Assembly: GCA_027532905.1 (NCBI GenBank)
Contig: JAPZUA010000001.1
Coordinates: forward strand, 397,565 to 461,564
From: Magnetospirillum sp.
GTDB taxonomy: Bacteria > Pseudomonadota > Alphaproteobacteria > CACIAM-22H2
Direction: 5' to 3'
DNA length: 64,000 nucleotides
Positions 51,594-60,774 of the stretch are shown here, piece after piece (within the stretch, counting starts at the first letter, position 1; each line of letters starts with the position of its first letter). The translations under genes and the position numbers were made by a program. The notes under the pieces are model-generated. The model made no database searches and was not told the origin of the DNA. It saw nothing but the letters and a program-made list of their open reading frames with translations.

Positions 51594-52982
51594 ATGACCG
51601 ATTGGCTCCCCGAAATTGCCACCCGTCGCGGCCCGCGCTATCTCGCGGTGGCCGACCAACTTGCCGCCGACATCTCCAGCGGGCGGCTCAAAGCCGGCGA
51701 CCGCTTGCCCACGCATCGCGACCTTGCGTGGCGTCTGCATGTGACCGTCGGCACGGTCACGCGCGCCTATGCCGAGGCCGAGCGGCGCGGCCTCATCGCG
51801 GGCGAAGTCGGGCGCGGCACCTTCATTCGCGAGCGCATCGGCGACGCGGCCCCGTCGATGCCGATGGCGGCCCCCACAACCGACGATTACGTGGACCTGT
51901 CGCGCAATCTGCCGGCCGTATCGGGCCCGGCAAGCCATATGATCGCGCGCCACATGGCCGAGATGGCGCAGGGCGACCTTGCGGGGCTGCTGGGCTACGT
52001 CGAAACGCAAGGCCTGCCCGCCCATCGCGAGGCGGGTGCCCAATGGATTTCGCGCCGCGGCCTTGCGGCCAACCCGGCGCGCGTGGCGGTCGTGGCCGGC
52101 GCGCAGAACGCGATGATGCTGACGATCGCGGCGATCGCACGGCCCGGCGACGCCGTGCTCGTCGAAGCGCTCACCTTCTACGGCATGAAGTCGATCGCCA
52201 ATCTGCTCGGGGTCCGGCTGATCGGCATCGAACTCGACGACGAAGGCCTGTTGCCCGACGCCCTCGAAGCCGCCTGCCGCCAGCACGCGCCAAAAGCCAT
52301 CTACACGGTGCCGACCTTCCAGAATCCGACCACGAGCCTGATGCCGCTCGCGCGGCGCAAGGCGATCGTCGAGATCTGCCGCCGCTACAACGTGGCGATG
52401 ATCGAGGACGACATCTACGGCTTCCTCGACGAAGGCAACGTGCCGCTTGCGGCCCTCGCCCCCGAGATCGGCATTTTCATCACGTCGTTTTCGAAGAGCG
52501 TGGCGCCCGGCTTGCGCCTGGGCTACGTGCTGTCGCCCGAACCGATCGCGATGCGCATTTCCGCCGCGATCCGGGCTTCAACCTACATGACCACTCCGTT
52601 GACGGCCGAATTGGGTGCGCGCCTGGTGCGCAGCGGCGATGCGGCCAAGGCCGCTGCCTGGCAGAAGGGGCTCACCGAGCGGCGCCAGAAAATTGCTAGC
52701 CGCCTGCTCGCGCGCCAGGAATTCGCGAGCCATCCGGCGGCTTCGCAAATCTGGCTCAAACTGCCCGAGCCGTGGCGACGCGAGGAATTCACCGACGTTG
52801 CGCGCAAGCGCGGCGTGGGCGTGGCCCCCGCCAACGCGTTTGCGATCGGCCGCGCACCCGTGCCGCATGCCGTGCGCCTCGCCCTCGCCGCCCCCAGGGC
52901 CGACGCCGATCTCGAACGCGCGATCGGCACGATCGTAGAAATTCTGGAAGAACCGCCGATCGGCAGCCTGCGGATGGTTTAA
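51594..52982 (+). CDS. MocR-type regulator (GntR HTH fused to aminotransferase domain)
   Basis: A 462-residue protein, from the ATG at 51594. The GntR-type winged helix covers residues 1-85 (YLAVADQLAADISSGRLKAG, RDLAWRLHVTVGTVTRAYAE). A fold-type I aminotransferase-like domain follows (about 110-455), with the PLP lysine in FITSFSKSVAPGLRLGYVLS. MocR proteins sense PLP-linked ligands such as GABA or vitamin B6 and control neighbouring genes, often divergent ones. Here the divergent target would be the DUF1127/LctP-like run. A start 31 codons upstream is excluded by the promoter position. Confidence 0.9.
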   Translation: MTDWLPEIATRRGPRYLAVADQLAADISSGRLKAGDRLPTHRDLAWRLHVTVGTVTRAYAEAERRGLIAGEVGRGTFIRERIGDAAPSMPMAAPTTDDYVDLSRNLPAVSGPASHMIARHMAEMAQGDLAGLLGYVETQGLPAHREAGAQWISRRGLAANPARVAVVAGAQNAMMLTIAAIARPGDAVLVEALTFYGMKSIANLLGVRLIGIELDDEGLLPDALEAACRQHAPKAIYTVPTFQNPTTSLMPLARRKAIVEICRRYNVAMIEDDIYGFLDEGNVPLAALAPEIGIFITSFSKSVAPGLRLGYVLSPEPIAMRISAAIRASTYMTTPLTAELGARLVRSGDAAKAAAWQKGLTERRQKIASRLLARQEFASHPAASQIWLKLPEPWRREEFTDVARKRGVGVAPANAFAIGRAPVPHAVRLALAAPRADADLERAIGTIVEILEEPPIGSLRMV

Positions 52983-53782
52983 ACGGGCGAGTCCGGCACT
53001 GTGTGCGCGTGGTTGAGCGGCCCGTGCCCGGCGCCGAAATTGGGGGCGGTTTCGATCGCACGCCGCACATAGGCACGCGCACGCACGACGGCCGCGACAA
53101 GATCGAGGCCTTGCGCCAGGCCCACGGCAATGGCCGAGGCGAGCGTGCAGCCGGTCCCGTGCGTCGAGCGCGTTTCGATGCGGGCACTTTCAAAGACCTG
53201 CACGCCGTCGTCGGTCGCGAGCACGTCGACCAGGCGATTGCCGTCGAGATGCCCGCCTTTGAGCAGGACGGCGTTGCAGCCGAGCGTGAGCATCGTTTGC
53301 GCTGCGTGGCGCATTTCTTCGGCCGTGTGGATCGTGCGGCCCGAGAGCGCTTCGGCCTCCGGCAGGTTCGGCGTGAGGATCGCGGCATGCACGATCAAGC
53401 GGCGCTTCAGCGTTTCGACCGCGTCGCGTTTCAGGAGCGCGTGCCCGCCTTTGGCGTACATGACCGGATCGACGACGAGCGGGATGCCGAGCGCGTGCGC
53501 ATCGAGCACGTCGCACACCGCGTCGATCGTCGCACTGTCGTGCAGCATGCCGGTTTTGATCGCGTCCGCGCCGATATCGGCCAGCACCACGCGCATCTGC
53601 TGGGCGATGAAATCGGGCGGGACCGCATGCACGCCGTGCACGCCTTTGGTGTCTTGCGCCGTGAGGGCGGTAATCGCGGTCGCGGCATAGCCCCCCAAAG
53701 CCGTCACGGTCTTGATGTCGGCCTGGATGCCGGCACCGCCGCCCGAATCCGAGCCTGCGACGATCAGAACGCGGCCACGCAT
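52979..53782 (-). CDS. thiD: Hydroxymethylpyrimidine/phosphomethylpyrimidine kinase
   Basis: ThiD phosphorylates HMP and HMP-phosphate in thiamine synthesis. It has 267 residues from the ATG at 53782. Substrate and ribokinase-fold motifs are visible: AGSDSGGGAGIQADIKTV at the N-terminus, DPVMYAKGGHALL near residue 117, and the catalytic THGTGCTLASAIA with its anion hole near 212. It is downstream of glmM by 5 bp, as in many Rhodospirillales. It overlaps the convergent MocR-type gene by four bases. Confidence 0.93.
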   Translation of the reverse strand: MRGRVLIVAGSDSGGGAGIQADIKTVTALGGYAATAITALTAQDTKGVHGVHAVPPDFIAQQMRVVLADIGADAIKTGMLHDSATIDAVCDVLDAHALGIPLVVDPVMYAKGGHALLKRDAVETLKRRLIVHAAILTPNLPEAEALSGRTIHTAEEMRHAAQTMLTLGCNAVLLKGGHLDGNRLVDVLATDDGVQVFESARIETRSTHGTGCTLASAIAVGLAQGLDLVAAVVRARAYVRRAIETAPNFGAGHGPLNHAHTVPDSPV

Positions 53783-53787
53783 GCGCG

Positions 53788-55245
53788 CTATTGCCCCACG
53801 CTGGGCGACGCCACGCGGCGGCGGCGCATATAGCCCGGCAAATCGCCGGCAGCTGCCGAATCCGGTGACGGGGCGACGGCGGCACTCGCCTTGGTGCCGC
53901 CCGCAAGGGTACCGCCCGCCGCGATCAAGGCTTCGACCACGCGGTCCACGCTCGCTGCCACAAGCGCGTCGCTGCCGGCCTCGGCCATCACGCGCACCAA
54001 AGGTTCGGTGCCGGATTTGCGGATCAGCAGGCGTCCGTCTTTGGCAAGAGCCGCTTCGGAGGCCACGATCGCGGCCTTGACCTTCGCGTCGTCGAGCGGA
54101 GGGGCCCCCGCAAAACGCACGTTCTTCAGCAATTGCGGATAGGGATCGAACACGTGCGCCACTTCGGATGCGGGCTTGTCCGCCTGCACCAAAGCGGCCA
54201 GCACCTGCAATCCTGCGATAAGGCCGTCGCCGGTGGTCGCGTAGTCGGCCAAGATCACATGGCCCGATTGTTCGCCGCCGAGATTGGCATCGAGCTCGCG
54301 CATCATCTCGAGCACGTTGCGGTCGCCGACCTTGGCGCGCGCAAGCGCCAGGCCCTCGCCCGCCAGCCAGCGCTCGAGCCCAATGTTCGACATCACGGTC
54401 GCAACGACATTGCGCCCGCGCAAGCGGCCCTCGGCCTTCCAACCGCGCGCGATCGCGGCGAGCGTCTGGTCGCCGTCGATCGAGCGGCCTTTTTCGTCGA
54501 CGAGCTGCACGCGGTCGGCATCGCCGTCGAGTGCGAGGCCGATATGCGCCCCGTGGGCCACGACCGCTTGCTGCAGCAATTCGATGTGCGTGGCGCCGCA
54601 GCCGCGATTGATGTTGAGCCCGTCAGGATCGACCGCGATCGGCACGATCTCGGCGCCCAATTCCCACAGCACCGTGGGCGCCACGCGATAGGCGGCCCCG
54701 TTGGCGCAATCGACGACGATCTTGAGCCCGTCGAGGCGCAGGCCTTTGGGGAACGTGGCTTTGGCGAATTCGATGTAGCGGCCCGGCCCGTCGTCGAGGC
54801 GGCGCACGCGGCCGAGCAGCTCGGGGGCGACATGGCCGTCCAACGTGTCGAGCGAGGCTTCGATTTCGGCTTCCATCTCGTCCGAAATTTTGTAGCCGTC
54901 GGCGCCGAACAATTTGATGCCGTTGTCCTGGTGCGGATTGTGCGAGGCCGAAATCATCACGCCCAAATCGGCGCGCAGGCTGCGCGTGAGCATTGCCACG
55001 GCCGGCGTGGGCAACGGCTCGAGGATCACCACATCCATGCCGATCGAAACGAACCCGGCCGTGAGTGCGGGCTGGAACAGGTAGCCGGAGAGGCGCGTAT
55101 CCTTGCCGATCACCACGCGATGGCGGTGATTGCCCTGGCGCAGCAATTTGCCCGCCGCCATCGCGACTTTGGTCGCGATTTCCGCCGTCATCGGCCAGCG
55201 ATTGGCCTGGCCGCGAATCCCATCTGTGCCGAAAAGCTTTGCCAT
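53788..55245 (-). CDS. glmM: Phosphoglucosamine mutase
   Basis: GlmM interconverts glucosamine-6- and -1-phosphate for UDP-GlcNAc. The catalytic phosphoserine is Ser101 in [14 protein letters not shown]. The Mg-binding loop is DGDADR ([10 protein letters not shown]) and the sugar-binding loop GGEQSGHVI. The phosphate-binding end [18 protein letters not shown] is complete. Length is 485 residues against about 445-450 usual; the excess is a C-terminal tail of about 40 residues, Ala/Pro-rich then basic ([11 protein letters not shown]). The gene sits between folP and thiD as expected for the ftsH-folP-glmM block. Confidence 0.95.
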   Translation of the reverse strand: MAKLFGTDGIRGQANRWPMTAEIATKVAMAAGKLLRQGNHRHRVVIGKDTRLSGYLFQPALTAGFVSIGMDVVILEPLPTPAVAMLTRSLRADLGVMISASHNPHQDNGIKLFGADGYKISDEMEAEIEASLDTLDGHVAPELLGRVRRLDDGPGRYIEFAKATFPKGLRLDGLKIVVDCANGAAYRVAPTVLWELGAEIVPIAVDPDGLNINRGCGATHIELLQQAVVAHGAHIGLALDGDADRVQLVDEKGRSIDGDQTLAAIARGWKAEGRLRGRNVVATVMSNIGLERWLAGEGLALARAKVGDRNVLEMMRELDANLGGEQSGHVILADYATTGDGLIAGLQVLAALVQADKPASEVAHVFDPYPQLLKNVRFAGAPPLDDAKVKAAIVASEAALAKDGRLLIRKSGTEPLVRVMAEAGSDALVAASVDRVVEALIAAGGTLAGGTKASAAVAPSPDSAAAGDLPGYMRRRRVASPSVGQ

Positions 55246-55281
55246 GCCCCGCTTATAGGCGTTGGCGGATAGGCGGTAAAG

Positions 55282-56115
55282 TCATGTTGATTTGCGCGCA
55301 TTTGCGACTGCCCGCCAAACACTTAGCGCCTGGCGGGTGGCGGCCACGTCGTGCACACGCAAAATGTCCGCCCCGCCGGCCACAGCGGCCAAGGCGGCGG
55401 CAAGCGAACCCGGCAGACGCTCCTTTGGCCGTTCGGCCTTCGACAAAGCGCCGATGAAGGCCTTGCGACTCGCCCCGATCAGCACCGCCACGCCCAACGC
55501 GCGCAATGTCGGAACATTGGCGAGTATCTCGGCATTGTGCGCGACACTCTTGCCGAAGCCGATGCCGGGATCGACGCACAGCATCACAGGCGCGATGCCG
55601 GCCGCACGGCACACGGCAAGGCGCTGGGCCAGATACGCCGCGATTTCGGCAGGCGCATCGTCGTAGCTCGGGTTGGCCTGCATCGTCTGTGGCTCGCCCT
55701 GCATGTGCATGAGCACCACGCCCACACGGCGCTGTGCAACAAGTTCGAGCGACGCCGGATCGCCCGAGAGTGCCGTCACGTCGTTGACGATCGCAGCGCC
55801 CGCATCGAGTGCGGCTGCCATGGTGGCGGCGTTGCGCGTATCGATCGAAACGACAGCGCCCGCTTTGGCGAGCGCTGCGATCACGGGTACGACGCGCCGC
55901 TGCTCCTCGTCTGGCGGCACCATCGCAGCCCCGGGCCGCGTCGACTCGCCGCCGATATCGAGGATGTCCGCCCCCTCGGCGTGGAGAGCAAGCCCGTGCG
56001 CGATGGCGGCCTCTGTATCGAAAAAATCGCCGCCGTCGGAAAACGAGTCCGGTGTCGCGTTGACGATGCCCATGACCAAGGGCGCGTCGAAGGTAAATCT
56101 TTCGAACCTGCGCAT
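55282..56115 (-). CDS. folP: Dihydropteroate synthase
   Basis: FolP condenses p-aminobenzoate with dihydropterin pyrophosphate in folate synthesis and is the sulphonamide target. It has 277 residues from the ATG at 56115. Conserved loops are MGIVNATPDSFSDGG (loop 1), DIGGESTRPGAA (loop 2), IDTRNAATMAAALDAGA, VNDVTAL, DPGIGFGKSVAHN, and LIGASRKAFIG with the pterin-binding Ser-Arg-Lys. It precedes glmM by 36 bp. Its usual upstream neighbour ftsH is about 7 kb away here, because other genes intervene. Confidence 0.95.
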   Translation of the reverse strand: MRRFERFTFDAPLVMGIVNATPDSFSDGGDFFDTEAAIAHGLALHAEGADILDIGGESTRPGAAMVPPDEEQRRVVPVIAALAKAGAVVSIDTRNAATMAAALDAGAAIVNDVTALSGDPASLELVAQRRVGVVLMHMQGEPQTMQANPSYDDAPAEIAAYLAQRLAVCRAAGIAPVMLCVDPGIGFGKSVAHNAEILANVPTLRALGVAVLIGASRKAFIGALSKAERPKERLPGSLAAALAAVAGGADILRVHDVAATRQALSVWRAVANARKST

Positions 56116-56187
56116 GGCTCTGGAATAGCGCAAATCGGTCCGGCGTTGTCGGGAAAATCGCAGCGCTTTTTCGCGAAAGGTGCCGAT

Positions 56188-56457
56188 ATGCGGATCCGCT
56201 TGGCGCTCGTGTGCATGATGGCGCTGCTGCTGCAAGCTTGCCTCCCGGCGGGCGGCAGCGTGTGGGCGGTCGATGCGGGCTACGGTACGCGCGGGCCTGT
56301 CTACGGCCCCTATCCCTACCCCAGCTACGCCGTGCCTTACGGCTACTACCCCTATAGCCGCTTCGAGCCGTCGCCGTTCTGGGGCACGCGACCGGTCTTT
56401 CCCTACGGCCACCCGCGTCGCTGTGTCCGCGACCGCTGGGGCCGCATCTGGTGCTAG
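56188..56457 (+). CDS. Small Tyr/Pro-rich lipoprotein
   Basis: An 89-residue predicted lipoprotein. The signal peptide RLALVCMMALLLQAC ends in the lipobox LQAC (Cys18). The mature part is short and rich in Tyr and Pro (YGPYPYPSYAVPYGYYPYSR), and ends with CVRDRWGRIWC, two Cys that could pair. Such surface lipoproteins occur in alphaproteobacteria without known function. It is divergent from folP (72 bp) and convergent with the AlkC-like gene (4 bp). Confidence 0.7.
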   Translation: MRIRLALVCMMALLLQACLPAGGSVWAVDAGYGTRGPVYGPYPYPSYAVPYGYYPYSRFEPSPFWGTRPVFPYGHPRRCVRDRWGRIWC

Positions 56458-56461
56458 GCCC

Positions 56462-57571
56462 TTAAGGCAGGCGCAGCGTGAATTCGCCGCGCGCAAGCTC
56501 GCGGCCGTTCACGAGCAGGGCCAACGCATGCAGGCCCGCATGGTAGCGGCGCGTGGTGATGGCGCGGATCGCGTGGCGCTTCTCGAGGCGGCAGCTTTCG
56601 CCCGGCCCCAATTCGCGCACCGCGAGCTTGAACACTTTGGCCGTGGTGCCGCCATTGGCCTTGCGATGATGCACGGCGTAGTCGATCGACAATCGCACGC
56701 GGCGGCTTCCGGCGTTGCGCAAGGTGGCCGCAAAAATCACCGCCTCGCCGAGCGCGATCTTTTTGGGCGACAGCGCAAAATCCGTCGCGGCAAGCTGCGC
56801 ACCGCCTTCGAAGCCGAGCAGCTTGAGGGCATCGCCGTTGCCGGCCTTCACGAGCGTGCGCAAACCGTGGCGTACCACCTCGTGCGCTTCGTGTGCTTTG
56901 AGCCACGCGGCTGCGGCGGCGACGGCTTTGGCCGGATGGTCCTTGGCAATGTCGTTGAGATTGTTGGCAACCGACCGGCGCACAATCGGATGCGGATCGA
57001 CGACGAGGTGCGCGATCACGCCAAGTACCGGTGCCGGATCGGCCGCAAAATGCGGCAGCCGCATCGCCCACGGCAGGCGCGGGCGAATGCCTTCACTTGC
57101 AAGCCTGCGCACGCGCCAATCGCGGTCGCGGGCCCAGGATTTGACATGCGTGAGCGCATGCTTCGGATCCGCCAATAGATAGGGACGCACGTCGAATTCG
57201 GCCGAGAAAAAGCAGGTGAGCTGTGCCAGCGCTTGCAGCGACAATTCCGGCGCTTCGAGCCCATGGCGGCCGACAAAATTGAGAAACGGCATATAGCGAA
57301 ACCCGCCCATCCCGCCATCGGCATCAGCCGACGGCGGCGTGCCGGCGGCTTTGCGCACGAGGGCAAGCTGCTGCGGATAACGGCCCGGCAACGCGTCGCG
57401 AATGCCGTCGGCAATGCGGGCCGCGCGCGCTTTGAGTTCGAGGGCTGGCAGGTCGGCCGCGACGACCTGCGAAAAATTCTTGGCGTCGAAAGACGGACAA
57501 ACGGCCGCCAATTTCCCTGCCAGGAAATCGACGGCCGCTCGGTCGAACATGTCTTTGAGCGAAGCGGACAT
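56462..57571 (-). CDS. AlkC-like DNA alkylation repair protein with C-terminal Ig-like domain
   Basis: A 369-residue protein. Residues about 1-260 are helical HEAT-like repeats of the AlkC/AlkD glycosylase superfamily, with signature-like stretches FVGRHGLEAPELSLQALAQL, ARDRDWRVRRLASEGIRPRL and DPHPIVRRSVANNLNDIAKD. Residues about 265-369 look like a beta-sandwich (KKIALGEAVIFAATLRNAG), matching the Ig-like domain found on some AlkC proteins. AlkC removes 3-methyladenine. The family is fairly clear; catalytic residues were not verified. It ends 4 bp from the lipoprotein gene. Confidence 0.8.
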   Translation of the reverse strand: MSASLKDMFDRAAVDFLAGKLAAVCPSFDAKNFSQVVAADLPALELKARAARIADGIRDALPGRYPQQLALVRKAAGTPPSADADGGMGGFRYMPFLNFVGRHGLEAPELSLQALAQLTCFFSAEFDVRPYLLADPKHALTHVKSWARDRDWRVRRLASEGIRPRLPWAMRLPHFAADPAPVLGVIAHLVVDPHPIVRRSVANNLNDIAKDHPAKAVAAAAAWLKAHEAHEVVRHGLRTLVKAGNGDALKLLGFEGGAQLAATDFALSPKKIALGEAVIFAATLRNAGSRRVRLSIDYAVHHRKANGGTTAKVFKLAVRELGPGESCRLEKRHAIRAITTRRYHAGLHALALLVNGRELARGEFTLRLP

Positions 57572-57604
57572 CGGCGGATCGTAAGCCGCCGCGCGAAGAA
57601 AAAT

Positions 57605-58849
57605 CTAGGGGGCAAGCCCCAGATCGGCGCCGAGCGTGTTCTTGGCGGGTTTACCGTCTTTAAGGATGAGCGGCATATGCGCCCCCTCGTTCTGCAGCAC
57701 TTTGAGGTCCGAAAGCGGATCGCCTTCGACGACGAGAAGATCGGCGTAAGCGCCGGGTGCGACGACGCCAAGCTTGCCGACCATGCGCAGCACTTCGGCG
57801 CCGATCAGGGTCGCACTGCGCAGAATCTCGGCGGGCTTTTGCACTTCCGCGCGCACCAGGAATTCCTCGGGCTGGTGGATCTTCGGCGAATAGGCGAGGT
57901 CGGTTCCGTAGGCGATCTTGACGCCCGCCTTCATCGCGATCTCGAGCGAGCGCGTGCCGGCGGACAGCACTTCCGTATTCTTGACGAGCGTTTCTTCCGT
58001 GAATCCGATCGCTTTGCCGTTCGCACCGTCGACGCGGTAGGTGACGAGCGTGGGCACGAGAAACGCGTCGCGTTGCGCCATCGCTTTGGCGGAATCATCG
58101 TCGAGGAAATTGCCGTGCTCGATCGTGCGGATGCCGAGCTCGACCGAGCGCTTGATGCCGCGCGCCGTGTAGACATGCGCCATGCAGTAGGTGTTCTGGC
58201 GTGCTGCCTCGTCGACGATGGCGAGCAGCTCTTCGTCGGAATACTGCAGATGCGAAATCGAATCGGACGGCGAAGAAACACCGCCGCCGGCCATGACCTT
58301 GATGTGGTCGGCCCCCATGCGCAGCTCGTCGCGCACGGCCTTGCGCACTTCCGGCACGCCGTCCGCAACACGTGCAAGCGACGCGTTCGCCTCGCCGCAC
58401 GCACAGCCGTATTCCGACGACCAGCGCTTGTCGCCGTGCCCGCCTGTCTGGCTGATGGCGCGGCCCGCCACGAACAGGCGCGGCCCGATCGCGATGGCGG
58501 CTTCGACGGCCTTGCGGTAGCCCGCATCGGCACCGCCTGCGTCGCGCGCCGTCGTGAATCCGCGCCGCAGCATCTCCGACAGCCATTTGACGCCGCGCGC
58601 GGCGACGAACGAGCCGTGCAGCTTGGGCTGGTTCAGCACGGCACCGGGTGCGATATGCACGTGGCAGTCGATGAGGCCCGGCATCAATGTGCGCCCACCC
58701 AAATCGACGACCGAAGCGCCGCCTGGGTCGATGCGCCCCGTCTCGACGGCGGCGATCTTGTTGTCGCGCACGAGCACTTGCACGCCGCTGCGCAGCACCC
58801 CCGCCGCCACATCCAGAAACGCCAGATTCGTAAACAGAACATTCGCCAT
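57605..58849 (-). CDS. Metal-dependent amidohydrolase (imidazolonepropionase/prolidase-like)
   Basis: A 414-residue amidohydrolase-superfamily enzyme. The TIM-barrel metal site is complete: His63-x-His65 (LIDCHVHIAPG), carboxylated Lys184 (HIKVMAGGG), His225 (CMAHVYTARG), His245 (TIEHGNFL) and Asp317 (AYGTDLAY). The flanking beta domain lies at both ends. This pattern fits the group that hydrolyses imidazolonepropionate-like compounds and Xaa-Pro/Xaa-Arg N-acyl dipeptides. It follows the ATPase gene by 5 bp and is last in the importer operon, so it probably processes the imported substrate. A longer upstream frame is spurious. Confidence 0.87.
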   Translation of the reverse strand: MANVLFTNLAFLDVAAGVLRSGVQVLVRDNKIAAVETGRIDPGGASVVDLGGRTLMPGLIDCHVHIAPGAVLNQPKLHGSFVAARGVKWLSEMLRRGFTTARDAGGADAGYRKAVEAAIAIGPRLFVAGRAISQTGGHGDKRWSSEYGCACGEANASLARVADGVPEVRKAVRDELRMGADHIKVMAGGGVSSPSDSISHLQYSDEELLAIVDEAARQNTYCMAHVYTARGIKRSVELGIRTIEHGNFLDDDSAKAMAQRDAFLVPTLVTYRVDGANGKAIGFTEETLVKNTEVLSAGTRSLEIAMKAGVKIAYGTDLAYSPKIHQPEEFLVRAEVQKPAEILRSATLIGAEVLRMVGKLGVVAPGAYADLLVVEGDPLSDLKVLQNEGAHMPLILKDGKPAKNTLGADLGLAP

Positions 58850-58854
58850 GGCCG

Positions 58855-59928
58855 TCACCCCCCTATTCGGTTGCCGTCCGTCTTCGCGAAAAAATGCACA
58901 TGCGCGTCTGCGATCTCGAAGCGGACCTTTTCGCCGACGCGCACCGCGACATCGGGGCGCGTGCGCACCGCGATCTCGTCGGTCCCGGCGGTCAGCAGCA
59001 CGAGCGTTTCGTGGCCGAGCGCTTCGATGACGGAGACTTCCGCTTGCGCCGTTCCCTGCCCCAGCAGCACATGCTCGGAGCGGAATCCCACCTCCACCGC
59101 CATGCCGACGGCGGCCCCGCGCAAGCTCGGGACGGGAATCGCGGGCAGAAGCTTGCTGCGGAATTCGAGCCCGGAGGCCCCGTTCGCAAAAACGCCTTCG
59201 ACGAAATTCATGGTCGGCGTGCCGACGAAACCGGCCACGAAGCGGTTGGCGGGCCGGCTGTAGATCGTGGCCGGCGTGTCGATCTGCTGCAGACGGCCCT
59301 TGTACATGACCGCGATGCGCGTCGACATCGTCATGGCTTCGAGCTGATCGTGCGTGACGTAGACCATCGTCTTGCCGAGGCGCGAATGCAGGCGCACGAG
59401 TTCGGCGCGCATCGTGGCGCGCAGCTGCGCGTCGAGATTGGACAAAGGCTCGTCGAACAGGAACACGGCCGGATCGCGGATCATGGCCCGGCCGAGCGCA
59501 ACGCGCTGCTGCTGGCCGCCCGACAATTGGCGCGGGCGCCGATCGAGCAGTTCTTCGATCTGCAGCATCTTGGCGGTGGTCGCGACCATGGTCTGGCGCT
59601 GGTCGCGCGGCACGCCGCGCTTCTTGAGAGGATATTCGAGATTGCCGTGCACATTGAGATGCGGATAGAGCGCGTAGTTCTGGAACACCATCGCGACGTT
59701 GCGCTGGCCGGGGGCGAGCTGGTCGATGCGCTTTTCGTTGAAGCGGATCTCGCCCGACGTCAGCGTCTCGAGGCCCGCAATCATGCGCAAGGTCGTCGTC
59801 TTGCCGCAGCCCGACGGGCCCAGCAGCGTCAGGAACTCGCCCTTGGCGATGACGAGATCGAGGTTTTCGACCGCGTACACGTCCGCACCGAATTTCTTCT
59901 GCACACCCTTGAGAACAATCTCGGTCAC
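58855..59928 (-). CDS. ABC transporter ATPase of the CUT1/UgpC type
   Basis: A 357-residue ATPase that starts at GTG. Walker A is GPSGCGKT (37-44), the Q-loop is VFQNYALYPH, the signature is LSGGQQQR (135-142), Walker B is FLFDEPLSNLDA (156-167) and the switch His is in VTHDQLEAM. A C-terminal TOBE-type domain (from about 235) is present, typical of UgpC/MalK/MsmX proteins that can serve several importers. It powers the adjacent permeases. The other CUT1 importer at 26.3-29.3 kb has no ATPase and could share this one. Confidence 0.93.
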   Translation of the reverse strand: MTEIVLKGVQKKFGADVYAVENLDLVIAKGEFLTLLGPSGCGKTTTLRMIAGLETLTSGEIRFNEKRIDQLAPGQRNVAMVFQNYALYPHLNVHGNLEYPLKKRGVPRDQRQTMVATTAKMLQIEELLDRRPRQLSGGQQQRVALGRAMIRDPAVFLFDEPLSNLDAQLRATMRAELVRLHSRLGKTMVYVTHDQLEAMTMSTRIAVMYKGRLQQIDTPATIYSRPANRFVAGFVGTPTMNFVEGVFANGASGLEFRSKLLPAIPVPSLRGAAVGMAVEVGFRSEHVLLGQGTAQAEVSVIEALGHETLVLLTAGTDEIAVRTRPDVAVRVGEKVRFEIADAHVHFFAKTDGNRIGG

Positions 59929-59934
59929 AAAACC

Positions 59935-60774
59935 CTATCCTTTGACGGCGCCGGCGCCGAAGCCCTGCACCACGTAGCGCTGGAGAAACAGGAAGACGAG
60001 CAGCAGCGGCACGCTCATCATCGTCGCCGCCGCCATGACCATGCCCCACTCGATGGCGTAGCCGTTCACGAGCGTGCCCATGATGCCGGTCGGCAGCGTG
60101 CGCGTGCGGTCGTCGTTGATCATCACGAGCGAGTAGAGATACTCGTTCCAGCAGATCAGAAACGAAAACACGCCGGTCGTGACGATGCCGGGCAAAGCCT
60201 GCGGCAGCACCACGTCGACGAAGGCGCGCAGCCTCGAAGCGCCGTCGATGAGGGCGGCGGCTTCGATCTCGGGCGGGATGCCCGCGAAAAAAGCGCGCAT
60301 CAGCCACAAAGCGAACGGCAGCGTGAGGCTCGTATAGGCGACGATGAGGCCCGAAAGGCTGTTGGCAAGGCCGAGGCCCGCGATCATCAGATAGATCGGA
60401 ATCAGCACGGCGGTCGTCGGCAGCATGTAGCAGAGGAGAAGTGCGCGTGCCACGACGTGGCGGCCCATCAGCTTGAACGACACCATCGCATGCGCCCCGA
60501 GCGTCGCCACGACGAGCACGAACAGGGTCGTGACGGTGGCCACGATCAGGCTGTTGGTGGCGTAGGTCGTGAACTTCGTCTGCTCCAGAACGTCGACGAA
60601 GTTCTGCAGGGTCGGCGCGTGCGGAAAGAACGTCGGCGGTTTGGCGAACAATTCGGTCGGCCGCTTGAACGCCGTGCCGAGCATCCACAGCAGCGGAAAC
60701 GTAACGGCCAGCACCAATACCCAAGTGAAGGACGTCGCAGCGTATCCGAGCAAGCGCATCGGCAGCGATCTCAT
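59935..60774 (-). CDS. Carbohydrate-type ABC transporter permease (MalG-like)
   Basis: A 279-residue CUT1 permease with six helices and the EAA loop EIEAAALIDGASRLRAFVDV (about residues 178-197). The C-terminus ends GFGAGAVKG, the usual MalG-type end. Its ATG overlaps the stop of the first permease (ATGA). It lies 6 bp before the ATPase gene, giving a complete operon with binding protein, two permeases, ATPase and amidohydrolase. Upstream frame continuation into the other genes is not coding. Confidence 0.92.
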   Translation of the reverse strand: MRSLPMRLLGYAATSFTWVLVLAVTFPLLWMLGTAFKRPTELFAKPPTFFPHAPTLQNFVDVLEQTKFTTYATNSLIVATVTTLFVLVVATLGAHAMVSFKLMGRHVVARALLLCYMLPTTAVLIPIYLMIAGLGLANSLSGLIVAYTSLTLPFALWLMRAFFAGIPPEIEAAALIDGASRLRAFVDVVLPQALPGIVTTGVFSFLICWNEYLYSLVMINDDRTRTLPTGIMGTLVNGYAIEWGMVMAAATMMSVPLLLVFLFLQRYVVQGFGAGAVKG

